From Falciphora oryzae (taxonomy: Eukaryota > Ascomycota > Sordariomycetes > Magnaporthales > Magnaporthaceae): a DNA stretch of 64,000 bases. Shown piece after piece: positions 31,364 through 45,295 of this stretch; position 1 is the stretch's first letter; the number at the start of each line of letters is the position of its first letter. The notes beneath the pieces were generated by a model. That model searched no databases. It saw only the letters and a program-made list of their open reading frames with translations, and had not been told where the DNA came from. The stretch lies in the NCBI GenBank assembly GCA_000733355.1, contig JNVV01000001.1, positions 82,984 through 146,983 on the forward strand. Direction: 5' to 3'. Both the position numbers and the translations under genes were made by a program.

Positions 31364-31926
31364 GTAATAAACGGAATAAAGTACTAAATCGGAATCGTTT
31401 TAGCGTTTACGTCCTTATAATTAACTACCATTTTTAAAAAATCGAAGGGGTTTTTTTTGCGAATATAAAAGGCGAACTATTAGCAATTTTGTATAGCTTA
31501 GTTTGACCGATTCGTACCTATTTTTCCAGCTACAGCTTTAGGATATCCAATTCCTTTTAGCTTATTAGGTACAAAAGGCCATAAATTAATTAAGCTCCTT
31601 TTTTAAAATAAATTTCGTAATCCTAAAGCTAATAATCGGGAAAACGGGTAGCAGCCGCTTCCGTTATAATAGGGAAAAATTCCTTAAATTTTTATAGCAC
31701 TAATTTAAAACCGTCAGAATTTGCTTTATTTATTTCCTTAAAGGAAGGAATACCGTACCCGTATTTAATAGCGGCAATAATCGCGGGCTTAATTGTTTTT
31801 ATATTTTCCCGAAAGCGTAAGCCTTTAAACGGCCGTAAATTTTATAGCTTCCGTACCCGGAGCTTATTGCATTTCTGGCATTTGTCCAAATCCATCTGGA
31901 TATCCTGAAAGTTGCGATTTAGTAAC
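31364..31926 (-). mobile_element. Ty3/gypsy protease/RT fragment (minus), part 2
   Basis: Continuation of 30752-30971: reverse complement of the region corresponding to about 40870-41440 and 48270-48860 in the other copies. It includes the stretch encoding a CRKCNKPRARK-like block. It ends where the next LTR begins. Confidence 0.78.
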
Positions 31927-32319
31927 TGTTGGAAGGGCAGCAAGAGGTCGCACGACAGGTAAAAGCACGGGCAAGGGGAATCCCCAATGACCAGGGACTC
32001 CGGGACTGAGAGGCCCCGCCTCTTTGACACGGAGGGACCGGCAATAGGGATCACCGGTTATGAACGGAAATCACGAGTCATGCACGGAGATCACCGGTCA
32101 TGCACGGAGGCGGTGCAAGTCGCAAGTCAGGCCCGGCACCGGGACTGGCTTTGGACGACCGCACCCCGCGGCCTCCGCGATTGAGATATATGTATCTAAA
32201 GGGCTCGCACGAGGAGCCCTTCCGTTGTTTTTAGAAGATAGACGACTTTTGGATACACAAAATATACCAAAGCCTTCTCACCCCAACCGGTTGATATCGA
32301 TATCAGCGTGCTACGAACA
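31927..32319 (+). repeat. 5' LTR of a truncated retroelement
   Basis: 393 bp, same family as the solo LTR at 30972-31363 (starts TGTTGGAAGG, ends CGAACA). Retroelement internal sequence follows it directly, so it is read as a 5' LTR. The expected repeat of the flank cannot be tested because the far end is missing. Confidence 0.78.
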
Positions 32320-34918
32320 CTAATCAATAGGTGGTTATAACCCATAAATTGGCAACGTAAAGAGACGGTTCGTACTGGTTAACGAGGTTGTGAATTCGTT
32401 TCGTGCTATTAGTCCCGTGCTACTGCTTAAGCAACTTTCCCCTATAAACAGCAATCGGAATTAGGGGAAAGGAATTTGGACGGGTTCACTAACCTTTCGT
32501 ACGAACGATAACCGATTAAAAAACGGAGGCTTAGCTCGTGCGGAAAGGGAAGTGAATCGCGTTCCGTTGCGCACACTAGTTTTTTAACATCTTTATTTTC
32601 TTTTTCCCCCCTTTTTCCTATTTAATATTTTATTTCGTTTTTCCCCCTACCTTTTTACTATACCATTTTTTTACCTTATACCTTCGTACGATTACCATGT
32701 TAGGTAAAAACGAAACCCCAAATACACCCGTCGCCGGACCGGCGGGAATATCGCATAAAGGTTATCCTAGCAAAATTTCTTAGGACTGGCATAAAAAGAT
32801 CGCCGAAAGGATAAATATCCTTTTGTTAGCATAGCGTAAATACGTCGACCCCGAACGCTAAGAAAACGACGTTAACCTAATTTAGCTACTTTCGGTTAAC
32901 GAAATTATAATTTATTTCGTACGATCGGTCGCGGAAATTATTTAGATGTTTATTAAAGGCAAAGCGCTACGTTAAACCTTTCGAAAAGAATTCGCTGGAT
33001 AGATATACGACTTGTTTAATTAAATCGGTCGTACGTTTAAAAAGCGGATGGACTAATTTCTGATAGAAAATGAGACCTATATTTTAAAAGGAATAGTAAC
33101 GGCTAGGTTTATGCGAGTACTAAACTTTATATTTCCAAACACTTCGTACGAGATACCCACTTTGCAGTTAGCGCAACCAGCACGTCCATCCCGGACACTA
33201 TAGCTTAAACGACAAGCATCCTCGCATAATACAGCCCTAATTCGGCTAGCCGTTATTCCGGTTAAGGTAATCCCAATAGCAATCCCTACCGTGGAAATAA
33301 AACAGTTTTATAATAATACGGATTTCGTATGAAAACAAATACAAATATCCAAAATTATTCCATTAAAAGCACGTACGATATAAAAAGTTTGGAATTTCTT
33401 ATAACTCCTGAAGGATTAAACCTTTCGCACGACCATTCCCCCGATAAAATATAATCTGCCTTCGAAATTACCGGTACATAGCTACCCGCTAAAACCGAAT
33501 AAAATTTCAGCTTTCCAAAAGGGATGGAAAACGGACCGGAATTATACCGGCAAACCGTACGATATCCTATTCGATAAAACAAGGATTTTTATCGGCTGCT
33601 GCTAACGATTTTAAATCGAGGAAAACTAATACCACGCTGTTTTCCCCGATATCCTATTAGGCCGTACGGAAAATTTTTATATCAACTATATTGGATTTAG
33701 AAAGCGATGGGACGAAATGTACAAGCTTTTCGATTTTTATTTCAATTTAAAAATTAACTATACGCTTTATTGGATAAATTGGACGTTAACGACGTTCGTA
33801 CAGATGCGTTAAGCTTATTTAGATAAAATATTGCCTAAAGTGCCAAAAACGATGCTGGATAAGTTTTAGCTCGCATAAAAAGCTTTGGGTAAAAGCTACT
33901 AAAGGGAAAGTGCTTTCCATACGGTCGTTATTTAAATATGCTGTAAAATGCCGGAGTTCGAAATCGCACTTTTTACCTAAAAGCTAACGTGCGAAGCTTT
34001 GTTTGCAAACCTCCGAATAGCATTATAAGTGATAATAAATCGCACGAGTAAGACCTAATTCCTATTAAAAAAAGGACCGTACGACGTTAACTATACGGAC
34101 TGACGGTACCATAATAATAATAAACCACAGACGGGTTAAAGCGGCAATTTCCAGACAAACGGCGGCGGCAATTACCGGCTAAATAGCAATTTCCAATATC
34201 GCACGAAGCTACGCTGCTATGTATGCAAAAAGAAAGGATGCTAGTTAACGAAGCACTTACGTAAAAAATAGGAGGGTGCGAAATAACAGTATTTTCAAAC
34301 GTGCGAAAACCTGGGCGACGAAGGAGATAATTTTAAAACATTCCTTTAAAACCACGAAGGTTTAATATTATCGTACGATAAAAAAGAAGATAAATAAATT
34401 CGAGCACTATTAGTGCAATATTTTTAGGATTATGTTTATTTCCATCGCACGATTAGCGAAAATATTTATTAAACCAGCTCGAGCGAAGCGTCGGACCAGT
34501 TTGTATTGTATAATTAGTATAATACGATTTATTAAAGCGAGCTTTGGGATACCGGCGCTGTACGAGTTTTTATAATTAGAAAATGCCAAATAGAAGCATA
34601 TTTAAAAAAGAACCCCCGTGTAAAAAATCGATTGGACGCCGGGATTAACGGAAGTGAAATTTAGAGGAAATAATGTGGAAACCTTTATTGGAACGATGCG
34701 GATAGAAAACCCTTTTAGGGAAATTACCTATTATATTTTAAACTCCTAAACCCCATTTTTGTTTTGCTTATACGACGCCGACAAATTAAAATGTTATTTT
34801 AATAACGTCGATAATAACATCGTGCGAAAAAACGGAACAACTATTCCTGTAATTAGGAAATGGGGGCATTTATTTTTTAACGTAAGTAATGCGAAAGTAG
34901 CAGCATTTTTAACGGAAA
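31927..34918 (+). mobile_element. Truncated LTR retrotransposon (gag, protease, pre-integrase), RIP-ruined
   Basis: After the LTR a gag-like frame starts near 32698 (MLGKNETPNTPVAGPAG) and continues with dozens of TAA/TAG codons. A knuckle-like CYVCKKKGC lies near 34220, a protease-like LWDTGAV near 34540 (Ala of the usual DTGA motif kept), and a GAG-pre-integrase-like block DNNIVRKNGTTIPVIRKWGH near 34810-34870. Reverse transcriptase, RNase H and the 3' LTR are absent, cut off by the next LTR-like sequence at 34919. The type of LTR element (copia-like or other) is uncertain. Confidence 0.7.
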
Positions 34919-37486
34919 GTGTCACGGCCACTAGGGCCTCCAGTAAATAGCAGAGGTGCGGGCTCGCAGACCCCTGCAGACCTGTAGCCCTTATCGGCCA
35001 GATAAGGGCAGGCCCCGCTCAAGCCGGCCGCGCAGGATATCAAATCCTAACGCGCACCGGCCCTTGCAGGGCCACCTTTCCTAATACAATTATCCTACTT
35101 CTGCCACCGATTATCCAGCCCTTGCACGCTCTAATAATTAGTAGCAACTCTGGGACACAATCTCAACGCCTTAATTGCGGGCCAAAAAAATCACAGCAAT
35201 CGTTACCTTTTCCCTTCTCTTGCAACCGGAGCAATTGCCGAAATCGCTCGTACCTCACCGCGGGAGCAGTTGCCAACGCGTCTCTACCCTTTACCGCTCA
35301 GTTAACCGGTAAAAGGGCTCTTCGACTTCGCGATCCGCAATTGCCAACCGAATCGCCCCAAACAACAACCTCGATTCCGAACAATTAATTTCGCGAAGCA
35401 GTTGCCGAGCAAGTGAAACGGCTTAAGCCATCCCGATAAACCGATTTTACGAAGCAGTTACCGAGCAGGAAAAGCCTGAAAAACCTACTTCCCCAACACC
35501 AATAACCCCCTTTCTCGTCGAAGCGCGAAAGCTTCACAATCCGGATCCCCTCTTCAAAGCTGCAAAGGATATCCCTCCATCTCTCCCTAGGAGCCAGCCA
35601 GCCAATAATCGAAATTTAAATCCCCTGCCCTCACCTCGTTGCAAATTTTCACATTTCCAACCCCATTTGAAAATTTTTCACGCCAACAAACGCGAACTCG
35701 AACCACAGCCCTAACGCTAACAACGCCTGCTATAGCAATAGCAAACCCTCTGGGCAAAAATCGACCTCCTAGCACACCGATGCCAGGCTTTTTTCCCGAC
35801 TTATCGCTAATAAAGGGAAAAATTCCGGTTCCTTATAACGCCCGCAGCCTAAAATCACATAACGACAATGTTACGCTCAAGCGCGGCCGCCGCGACCAAA
35901 CGCGTAACCGCGACAAATCGAGCATGCCGAAAGACTGCACCACGACCGTTCCGACCAAACCCGCCGCCGTTGCGCATCCAGCCTTTATTTTTAACCCGCC
36001 AGCGGGACCTTTCGACCTAAAACACCAGGCGCCATCGGGCTCGGAACGCCAGGATGCCTTCGCCTCCCGACGCCCCCGTCGCGAGCGAAAAACCACGTTA
36101 CAAACGATATCGGCATCCGATACCGACAATAACGGCCGCAACAACCTCAATACGCAAAGCAATTCAGACGATGAGGCCTACCGGGCCGGCCTCGAAGGCC
36201 AAACCTACGAAAAGCCGAGCAAGCCTAGCTCCAACAACCAATCAGTCAAATACCTTTACAATGCGATAGGACGCATGGAAGCGAAAGTTAAAAACCAAAA
36301 CACGTACTTTAGCGGCTTTACGCAAATTTTGGATAACGTTAGCCGAAACAACCGGCAGCGACACAAAAATCTTATGGCTATAATAAAGCGATACGAGGGG
36401 GAGCGTCGCCAGCAAAACATAAAAAATGACGCTTAATTCGATGCCATCACTGCAGCCATCAGGAATCTCCAAAGCAATCGAGCCAACTCGAAACGACGCC
36501 GAAAGGAGTCCCGCCGATCGGAAAACAGGGCCGCCGCACGCGCAGCAGAGGACGCCGCTTCCGCGGCGGACCTTTAACGCATCCTAGCGGGCATAACTCC
36601 CGAAAGTAACGAGGCCGTCCCTTACTTTCAATCCCGGATAAGCGTACCCGAGGTGCCGATCGATACCTCGCGTTTCCCAGCCGACACAGCAGCGCCAGCC
36701 GGAGGCATCGCTCCCGCGGCTAACTTTACGGCAAACGCTACGCGCCCGTTATCGCCCCAAAAGGCTCATAATGCAAAAATTAGGAAAATCGATAAAATCA
36801 TCAACCGACGCCAAATTGATAAAAGCACACCCCGCATTACTGCCGGAGGTGGTAACGATCCCGGAAATGGTAGCTCATCCGATAACGACGAGCCCCCGAA
36901 AGGTGACGGCGGCAACGAGGGTTATAGAGTCCGATTCCCACAGGATTAGCGCAACCAGCGTCGCGATAAACAGGAGGACCGCCGTAACCGAAAAACTCGG
37001 TCTTACCGCCAGCAAACCATCGAAACGGATGTTTCAATACGACAAAAAAACCGTTTCCTCCTCAAGCGAAAAATGATTGGAGTTTTCGATCCCTACCAGA
37101 ATGACCCCGAAAATTAAAGCATTTTTTTTTAACTCGAAACTAACCATTTTTACAAACGTTTATGCATTTACTGAGCGCATTGAAACGTTCCGAAAAAACC
37201 CATCCACAGCCGCAAATATCGACCACCAGCTTCTTAGCCTGTTCCAAACGCTTTTTAACGGATCGGCAGCCATTTAGTAAACCAGTCAACTTAACCGTAA
37301 AGAGCGCATAACGCTGCGGAACCAAAGTGTTCCAACAGTTTTAACGGCACTGGAGCGACAATTCGCTCCCGATACCGGCAAAGTTTTTAAGCTTTTTACG
37401 GAAGCAAACCTATCCCTAAAAAACATTACCGCAAATAAATCCGCTCTGCATTAGTTTATTTTTAAAATGCTACGCTATGCAAAATC
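34919..37486 (+). mobile_element. 5' part of a third LTR element (LTR-like start and gag-like gene)
   Basis: The sequence begins tgtcacggccactagggcc, with an LTR-like GC-rich block to about 35110, and continues with a gag-like frame. The element stops at 37486 where gypsy LTR 1 begins. No pol was seen. Family assignment rests on the TG start, position and charged gag-like protein only. Confidence 0.55.
35639..36436 (+). pseudogene. Gag-like protein of the third LTR element, 265-aa open part
   Basis: A 265-codon frame rich in Asn, Gln, Arg and Ser. It has a disordered N-terminus and a helical C-terminal part (NAIGRMEAKVKNQ ... NRQRHKNLMAIIKRY). After its stop the same kind of sequence continues in frames to about 37070 (Glu/Arg/Ala-rich ... 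then a basic, Gly/Asn/Asp-rich tail). This fits a broken gag polyprotein. No zinc knuckle or known domain was recognised. I infer it from position behind an LTR-like sequence. Confidence 0.5.
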
Positions 37487-37781
37487 TGTCACATGGAAGA
37501 ACCCGTGGACCTAACTAGTCGGCATCACGAATCGGGCTTACGGAAGTTCGAAAACCCGCATAGGCGGTCAGCGGCCCCAAGGCTAAGCGGTGAAGGTCGG
37601 AAGGCAATGTGAATCATGTACTCGATACTTCGCACGGATCACAAAGGGTCTATATAAACCCTGCCATCTCCTATATCCTTCACGAAAGATTCCTTCCTCC
37701 TCAAGCATCTCTTAAGCCCATAAAAAAATTATCTGCAATCTAGAGATTCTTTCTCCAAGCCGTTTTTAACCCCTTATTACA
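37487..37781 (+). repeat. Gypsy LTR 1 (subfamily A, 295 bp)
   Basis: Begins TGTCACATGG and ends TTATTACA, with the TATA-like ctatataaaccc. It matches LTR 4 (51608-51902) in the segment after acta gtcggcatcacgaatcgg, where LTRs 2 and 3 differ. It is flanked on the left by aaatc. Confidence 0.85.
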
Positions 37782-40700
37782 AATAATCTTTCTACGCTCG
37801 GCCCCCTAACGGAAGCCTCACTATCTTTCCTCCTAAGCTTTAAAAAGGCCCTATTAATCAGTACCCCCAAACTCCAACTATTGCCTTCTTTAGCGAATAA
37901 AACCCTGGGGCCACACCACAAACATTTTAATTGTCACCGGTGTTTTCGAACGGGTAAAAGCGAAAAGAATATACAAAAAGGTCGTTTCACCCTCTTAATC
38001 GCCCTAGCGAAATCACGGGATTCCAAAAAAGGCCGGAGGATTTCCCTTGTACCCTTAGGATTTTACGCTGCCCAAAAATACAAAGAACCGGACCCCCTTA
38101 TCTCGTCTGCAACGACATCTCCTTCCCTACCAAACGATTTTGGCATATCGGCCGTGGAATTAACGGAATCCCCTTTTTTTCCTAGCGATTCCGGTATACC
38201 TACCGATACCATGCCGGCCCAATCTGGGAAAGCGGCCGGAAAAGCCTCCGAAAGCCCCTCCCGGTCTGCACCGGAAGAACGTTAAAATACCCCTATGCTT
38301 AACGATTAAAAGGCACTTATCCTTTATTTAGCACCTCCTTTTAACATAGCCCTCAAACAACAAGCCTTTATATCCGTAGGACGCCTTTAAAACCCACCGG
38401 GCTGGATAACCGAAATCCAGCGGGAATTTATCAGCACGCACGAAGTAATTTCGGTCCTATCCCGAAATGTAAGCCAGGAAATCCTCGCCGATCGGGAACA
38501 AATCCGCGAAATTAAAACCTATTACGACCGCATCACCCACGCGTACCATACCGTCGTCTCCTTATATAAGGAAAGCCTAATCGCTTCCGCCGATCAACAA
38601 AAGGCATTCCGGTAACGGATTATCGGAAAAAGCCAGGCATTTGCACAACAAATTTGAGCCACGGTCGCCACTTTAGCCAAAAAGCAACAAATCCGTTCGG
38701 AGGCCCTAATTCAGCTCCGGGACGTTACTCGGGCCCAACAAAACCATTTGCAGGACCTATAAACACGATTTTCCACCTTCGAAAAGGGAGTCACTAACTA
38801 GGCCGTCGATAAAGATGCCCAAATCCAGGATCTCCTAACTAAAGAGCACGTATCGCCCGAGGCCCTTACTAATGCCGAACGACGCATATTGGCCCAAACT
38901 TACCAGCTTATTAAAAACGCCGTACGGGAAAGCCGGCGATTTGCGGCATAAGGAAGGCGGCCTAAATCAGCTACAGTATTTTCGGCCTTCCAAAGGTCGT
39001 CCCTTCCACCGGGCTTACGTCAAAACACTCCAAAAAGGGAAGGACCTGTCCCTTTTACGGAAAAACCATTGCCCCAATCGGCGTTTAAAACGTCGGCATC
39101 ATCACGCCAGGGCTTTTAGGACCCTTTATCGTCCGATAACCTCCGACGGCAACAAATTCGGGCTACTGCCTTCGCTGCCTAACAATAGTACAAAGCCGCT
39201 ACGGCAGGTTCCAGGCACTCGGGAAGCTTTAGAAAATTCGCTTAAGGGCCTCCCCAGGGGCCACCTAACGAACTTCCCAAGCATATTGCTATTCTTTCGG
39301 AACCTTTAAAACCTTCGAATACCTTTTTAAAAAACGATGCCCTTGAAAATAACGGACGGGCCTTTAAGGACCCCGATTTGCGGGACCTTATTAAAGCCAT
39401 CTAATAAGGAACTGCTTGCCCGCGTAGTCCGATCCCTACGGCCGTTATCAACCCAGTCCAGCTTAACAAGCCACCCAGTTATGACGGCAAGGACCTAGCT
39501 AAATTTAGGCCATAATGGCTTCGCGTTACCTTCTATATAAAAACCTACGTCGAAAGCTTTCCTAACGATACAGTTAAAATCAATTAGGTCGGGTCCCTAC
39601 TTATGGAAAACGCACAAGTTTGGTACTATTAACGTTTTCGGTCCCTTTAAAGCGCGCAATTCGAAAACAACTGGCGGGCCTATTCGGCGGTACTATAAAA
39701 ACGCTTCCGGGACGCTACCGAACATTACCGCAACGCTAAAAAAATGCGGGAGCTTAAATATAAAAGAAATACCGTTTAGTATTTTACTAAGCTCTTTAAC
39801 CTTAACGAAGCGGTCTAATAGTCTGGCGTTATATTTAGGGAGCACATTTCCCGCACTTTTCCAAACGAAATTACCAAATTGGTATATTCCCGTTACAGAG
39901 AAATCCCTAATACGGACGAAAAATTCCTTGCTGCAATCCAGGAAGCCGGCAAAATCTACGAGGTTATGCTCCAAAACCTTAGGCTAACCCCGAAAAATAA
40001 AGGAAAAAACGAGCCCGTTTTAACTTCGAAGCGCTCGAACGCGGGCCGTCGCTAAAGCAAGGGTTCCAAAGACAAAAGCCAAAATCCATCCTTAAACTCC
40101 CGTTTTAAAAAAAAAAGCCAACGATAAAGCCGATAAAAAAAGTAACGTTTGGATTACGACTAAACTGGCACTCGAAAAGGTCGAATAACGCGATATCGAC
40201 GTACGAAAGTTGGCTAAAGCCGACTGCTAGCGCTGCGGAAAAGAAGGGCATTATACGTTGGAATGCTACGCCAAAAAGGACACTAACGGTAAGGAACTTC
40301 CTTCTGCACCTGCAAAAACGGCTGGAGCTAAATCCATTTTTAAACGCCTTGCAACAGACGAATAAAAGGAACAGCCACAGGCTAAAAAGGCTAAAATCGC
40401 CGGCTTCGTTTCGAAAGCCCTAGAAGGAAACGCCCTTACTAAATCCCGAATTTTCGAACTGTTAGATTCGGAATCGGACGATAACTGTTAACAACTATCG
40501 ACTATCGCTGCTGCCCGAAAGCCCCTAACGGATAAAGAGCTCGCAAAGCCGATCCTCCGTATGTATATACGGGCAAAGGGATCGAAAGAAATACCTGTTC
40601 GGGTCTTTTTGGACGGAAGTAGTGATACGAAGGTTATTTTAAACAAAATAGCCAAGCAGCTTTTAAGGCATTTAGTTAACAAAGCTATTCCCCGTATTAT

Positions 40701-42875
40701 AACTACCTTTTTAGGGGCGGTTAAATTAAAGGCCGGAAAGCAATTAGTGGTTGACGTTACTTTCCAGCATAAAACGCACTATTTTACGGAAACGTTCGAA
40801 ATTAGTCCTACGGATCCAGATTGCGACGTTATTTTACCTTTCGCATGGCAAAGGTAACACCTACCGTTAAGTTTATTAGATCGCGACTTTCGGGATATCC
40901 GTATGGATTTGGACAAATGCCGGAAATGCAATAAGCCCCGGGCCCGGAAGCTATAAGATTTACGGCCTTTAAAAGGCTTACGCCTTCGGGAGGATATAAA
41001 AACGGTCGAACCCGCAGTTATTGCAGCTATTAAGTACGGGCATGGTATTCCTTCCCCTAAGGAAGTAGCTAAAGCAGATTCGGACGGCTTCGAATTAGTA
41101 CTAAAGGAGTTTAGGGAGTTCCTTCCTATTATAACGGAAGTGGCCGCTACCCGTTTTCCCGATCATTAGCCCTGGGACCACGAAATTCATTTAAAGGAAA
41201 GAGCCCAATTAACCCATAGCCCTTTATATTAAATAAGCTAAAAGGAGTTGGACGTTTTAAAACCTTGGCTGGAAAAGCATATGCGAACCGGCAAGGTTAG
41301 GCTATGCAAAACTGCCAACAATTCGCCCTTTATATTCGCATAAAAGAAAAACCCCTTTGATCCTTTAAGGGTGGTGGTCGACTATAGGGACGTTAACGCT
41401 AAAACGATCCCGATTCGGTGCCTTATCCCGCTTATTACGGAGCTCCAGAATCGATTTCGGAATGCCAAATGGAAAACGAAAATCGACCTTAAAACCGGGT
41501 TTAACCTAATTCGAATAAAAAAAGGTTACGAATAGTTTATAGCTTTCCGCTGCAAATACGGCGTTTTCGAATTTACGGTTATGCCTATAGGCTTTATTAA
41601 CGCCCCCGCCACCTTTTAAAGCATAATAAACTATATTTTTATAGATTTTATCGATGCCGGGCTTTTTGTATATTTAAATGACTTTTTAATATACGCCGAA
41701 ACTAAGGAACAATACGATAACTTAGTAAAGGAGGTGCTTTGCCGCCTTACTAAGCATAATTTAGCCGTGGCCCCTTGCAAATGCGTTTAAAGGGTGCACG
41801 AAGTCGAATTCCTTGGTCATATAATAGGACCCAATGGCATCGCAATATTTAAGGATAAAGTGGACGCTATTGTGCAATAGGAAGCCCCTAAATGCTTTAA
41901 AGACTCCCAATCCTTTATTAGCTTCGCTAACTTTTACAAAAGGTTTATTAAAGGGTTTTCCGGAATCGTTAGGCTTATAACGACGGCCAACGCCCTGCTT
42001 AAAAACTAATAGCGATGGACCCCCGAGATGGATTAGGCCTTCGAGGCTTTTAAAGTCGCTTTCGTTTCGCTTCCGATACTCCGGTATTTCGATCCGTTTT
42101 TCCCGGCGCAAATCGAGGTAAACGCTTTGGATTTTGCCTTTGGAAGGGTGCTATCCCAAAAAGACCCCGAAACTAACAAACTGCACCCCGTTGCCTTCCA
42201 TTCGCGCAAAATGTCACCCGCCGAAATCAATTATAAAATTTACGATAAGGAACTTTTAGCGGTCGTTAACTATTTCGTTAGGTAGAAGCATTATTTCGAA
42301 GGGGCAAAGTACCGGATAAAGGTTTATACGGATTACCGGAATTTCGAATATTTCCTAACGGCCAAAGTCCTTAATCGAAGGCAAGCTAAATAGGCACAAT
42401 AGCTGGCTGGTTATTAGTTTATAATCAATTACCGGCTAGGAAAGCAAAATGAAAAGGCCGATATGCTATCGAAATTACCCCAGTACAAGTTTAAAAAAAG
42501 GGGGAGTAAGGATCAGCCGATTACGACGATCTTGTAAAAAAAACACTTCCCAGCAAGAATTTCGGCCCTGGAAGGATAAAGAGATAACCCTATGGAAGAA
42601 GTTTTGCCGCAAAGAGCACCTTTTTTCCTCCTATCCCCAAGCCGGCTTTGCAGTATTCCAGTCCTAAAATGGGCTACGGAATTTATTAACAAAGTTAAGC
42701 AAGCTGGTATATCGGATTCCGAATACTAAAGCCGCTTCCAAAAGCCCGAAAAGGGTGAAAAAGTTAAGGATAACCTCCTTTATTATAAGGAAAGATTGTG
42801 GGTGCTAACGGAAGCCTTATAAAAGGAAGTTCTCGAGTCCGAATATGATACAAAAGTCGCTGGATATATAGGTAT
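37487..42875 (+). mobile_element. Gypsy copy 1: LTR, gag, protease, RT-RNase H (3' end missing)
   Basis: Internal sequence parallels 45205-50276 of copy 3: gag from 37881 (SLANKTLGPHHKHFNCHRC), a helical gag region, a knuckle CWRCGKKGHH-like remnant near 40230, protease near 40600 (VRVFLDGSSDTKVI) and RT near 41300-41760. The RT active site reads YLNDFLIY where YLDD is expected. Stops are frequent. It breaks off exactly where LTR 2 starts (42876), after ...atataggtat. Integrase and chromodomain are not found to the left of LTR 2. Confidence 0.85.
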
Positions 42876-43160
42876 TGTCACACGGAAGAACCTGTGGACT
42901 CACCTAATCGGCCCCACAGAAGGTCCGGGAACCGGTATAGGTGCCCAACGGCCCCGAGGCCCAAAGGCCGAAGGTCGGAGGGGCAGTGTGAATCATGTAC
43001 TCAATACTTCGCACGGATCACAAGGTGGTTTATATAAACCCTGCCATCTCCTATGTCCTCCATAAGAGATTCCTTTTTCCTCAAGCATCTTTTAAGCCCA
43101 TAGAAAAATTATCTCTAATATAAAGATCCTTCTCCAAACCGTTTTTAACCCTTTGTTACA
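42876..43160 (+). repeat. Gypsy LTR 2 (subfamily B, 285 bp)
   Basis: TGTCACACGG...TTGTTACA. Shares with LTR 3 and with 20291-20575 the segment cacctaatcggcccca...ggtccgggaaccgg, different from LTRs 1 and 4. Confidence 0.87.
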
Positions 43161-44919
43161 AATAATCTTTTTACGCTTTGCCCCCTAACGGAAGCCTCAC
43201 TATCGTTCGTCCTAAGCTTTGGAAAGGCCCTGTCAGTTGGCACCCCCAAGCCCCAACTGTTGCCTTCTTTAGCGAATAAAACCCTAGGGCCACACCACAA
43301 ACATTTTAATTGTCACCGGTGTTCTCGAACGGGTAAAAGCGAAAAGAATATACAAAAGGGTCGTTTCACCCTTTCAATCACCCTGGAAAAACCACGGGAC
43401 TCCAAAAGAGGCCGGAAATTCTCCCTTGCACCCTTGGGATTTTACGCTGCCCAGGAATACAAGGAACCGGACCCCCTCATCTCGTCTGCAACGACATCTC
43501 CTTCCCTACCAAACGACTTTGGCATGCCGGCTATGGAATCCCCTTCTTTGCCTAGCGATTCCGGTATACCTGCCGATACTATGCCGGCCCAATTTGAAAA
43601 AGCGGCCGGAAAAGCCCCCGAAGGCCCCTCCCGGTCTGCACTGAAAGAACGTCAGGATACACCTATGCTTAACGATCAAAAGGCACTTATCCTTTATTCG
43701 GCACCCCCTTTCAGCATGGCCTTCGAATAACAAGCCCTTATATCCATAGGACGCTTTTACGACCCCCCGGGCTAGATAACCGAAATCCAACGGGAATTTA
43801 TCAGTACGCACGAAGCAATTTCGGCCCTATCCCGAAATGTGAGCTAGGAAATCCTCGCCGATCGGGAACAAATCCGCGAAATCAGGACCTATTACGACCA
43901 CATCACCCATGCGTACAATACCGTCGTCTCCTTATATAAAAAAGGCCTGATCGCTTCTGCCGAGCAACAAAAGGCATTCCGGCAACGAATTATCGGAAAA
44001 AGCCAGGCATTTGCCTAACAAATTTGGATTACGGTTGCCACTTTGGCTAAAAAGCAACAAACCCGTTCGAAGGCCCTAATTCAGCTCCGGGACGTTATTC
44101 GGGCCCAACAAAACCACTTGTAAAACCTACAAGCACGACTTTCCACTTTCGAAAAGGGAGTTACTAACTGGGCCGTCAATAAGGATGCCTAAATCCAGGA
44201 TCTCCTAACCAAAGAGCATATTTCGCCCGAGGCCTTTACCGAAACCGAGCGACGCATATTAGCCCAAACTCGCCAGCTTATTAAAAACGCCGTACGGGAA
44301 AGCCGGCGGCTGGCAGCACAAAGAAAGCGGCCTAAATCAGCTACTATACTTTCGGCCTTGCAACGATCGTCTCAATAACCCGGATTAAACTGAAGCTTTC
44401 CTTAAGACGTACCCGTCCCTATTAAGGAAGATAGGGCCGAAGTTGATACCGATATATTTCCGCCTTCCGCTTTCAAACAAACAAGCTCGATGGCGCGGGA
44501 ACGGATCGTCGGATCGAACGCCGGCTTGCTAGCCGCACAAATGGAAAGGACCCTAAAGGATTTACAAACCCGAACAAACCAAGCCCGCATAAACATTACG
44601 CCGGGACGGACACAGGGATAACCCGCCGGTAATCTGGATTTTTCAGACTTTTCGGAATCGGATGATAGCGATAATAACCTGCCACTGAAACCTCCTAACC
44701 GAAGGCCACGGCTGTTCTGATTACCTTTTCCGTTAGGCGATAGGGCTTTGCAACCCCCTAAGGGAATTCCCTAAAGCACGGTTTTTATAGTTAACCCCGT
44801 GCAACTTAAAGCTCCCAGCGCTTTTAAAAGGGATCGTACCAAATTTAAAAACTAGTGGTTCGTAGTACAAGCTTATATAAACGCCTGCCCCTAAAGCTTT
44901 ACGGGTAACCCGTACCGTA
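42876..44919 (+). mobile_element. Gypsy copy 2: LTR and gag only
   Basis: LTR 2 followed by gag-region sequence (43260-44919, including a 156-codon open frame SLANKTLGPHHKHFNCHRC...). It parallels 45205-46960 of copy 3 and ends at LTR 3 within gag, after cgtaccgta. No protease, RT or integrase is present. Confidence 0.85.
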
Positions 44920-45204
44920 TGTCACACGGAAGAACCTGTGGACTCACCTAATCGGCCCCACAAAAGGTCCGGGAACCGGTATAGGTGCCCAACGGCCCTG
45001 AGGCCCAAAGGCCGAAGGCCGGAATGGCAGTGTGAATCATATACTTAATACTTCGCACGGATCACAGGGTGGTTTATATAAACCCTGCCATCTCCTATGT
45101 CCTCCATAAAAGATTCCTTCTTCCTCAAGCATCTCTTGAGCCCATAGAAAGATTATCTGCAATATAGAGATCCTTTTCCAAGCCGTCTTTGACCCCTTGT
45201 TACA
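44920..45204 (+). repeat. Gypsy LTR 3 (subfamily B, 285 bp)
   Basis: Nearly the same as LTR 2, beginning TGTCACACGG and ending CTTGTTACA. It precedes the only internal region with all domains. Confidence 0.87.
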
Positions 45205-45295
45205 AATAATCTTTCTCACGCTCTGCCCCCTGACGGAAGCCTCACTATCTTTCCTCCTAAGCTCTAGAAAGGCCCTGTCAATCGGTACCCCCAAA

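Noticed and set aside
37487..45204. Simple nested insertion of copies 2 and 3 into copy 1
   Set aside because: The outer remainders and target duplications expected after the inner elements are not found, so I do not claim plain nesting.
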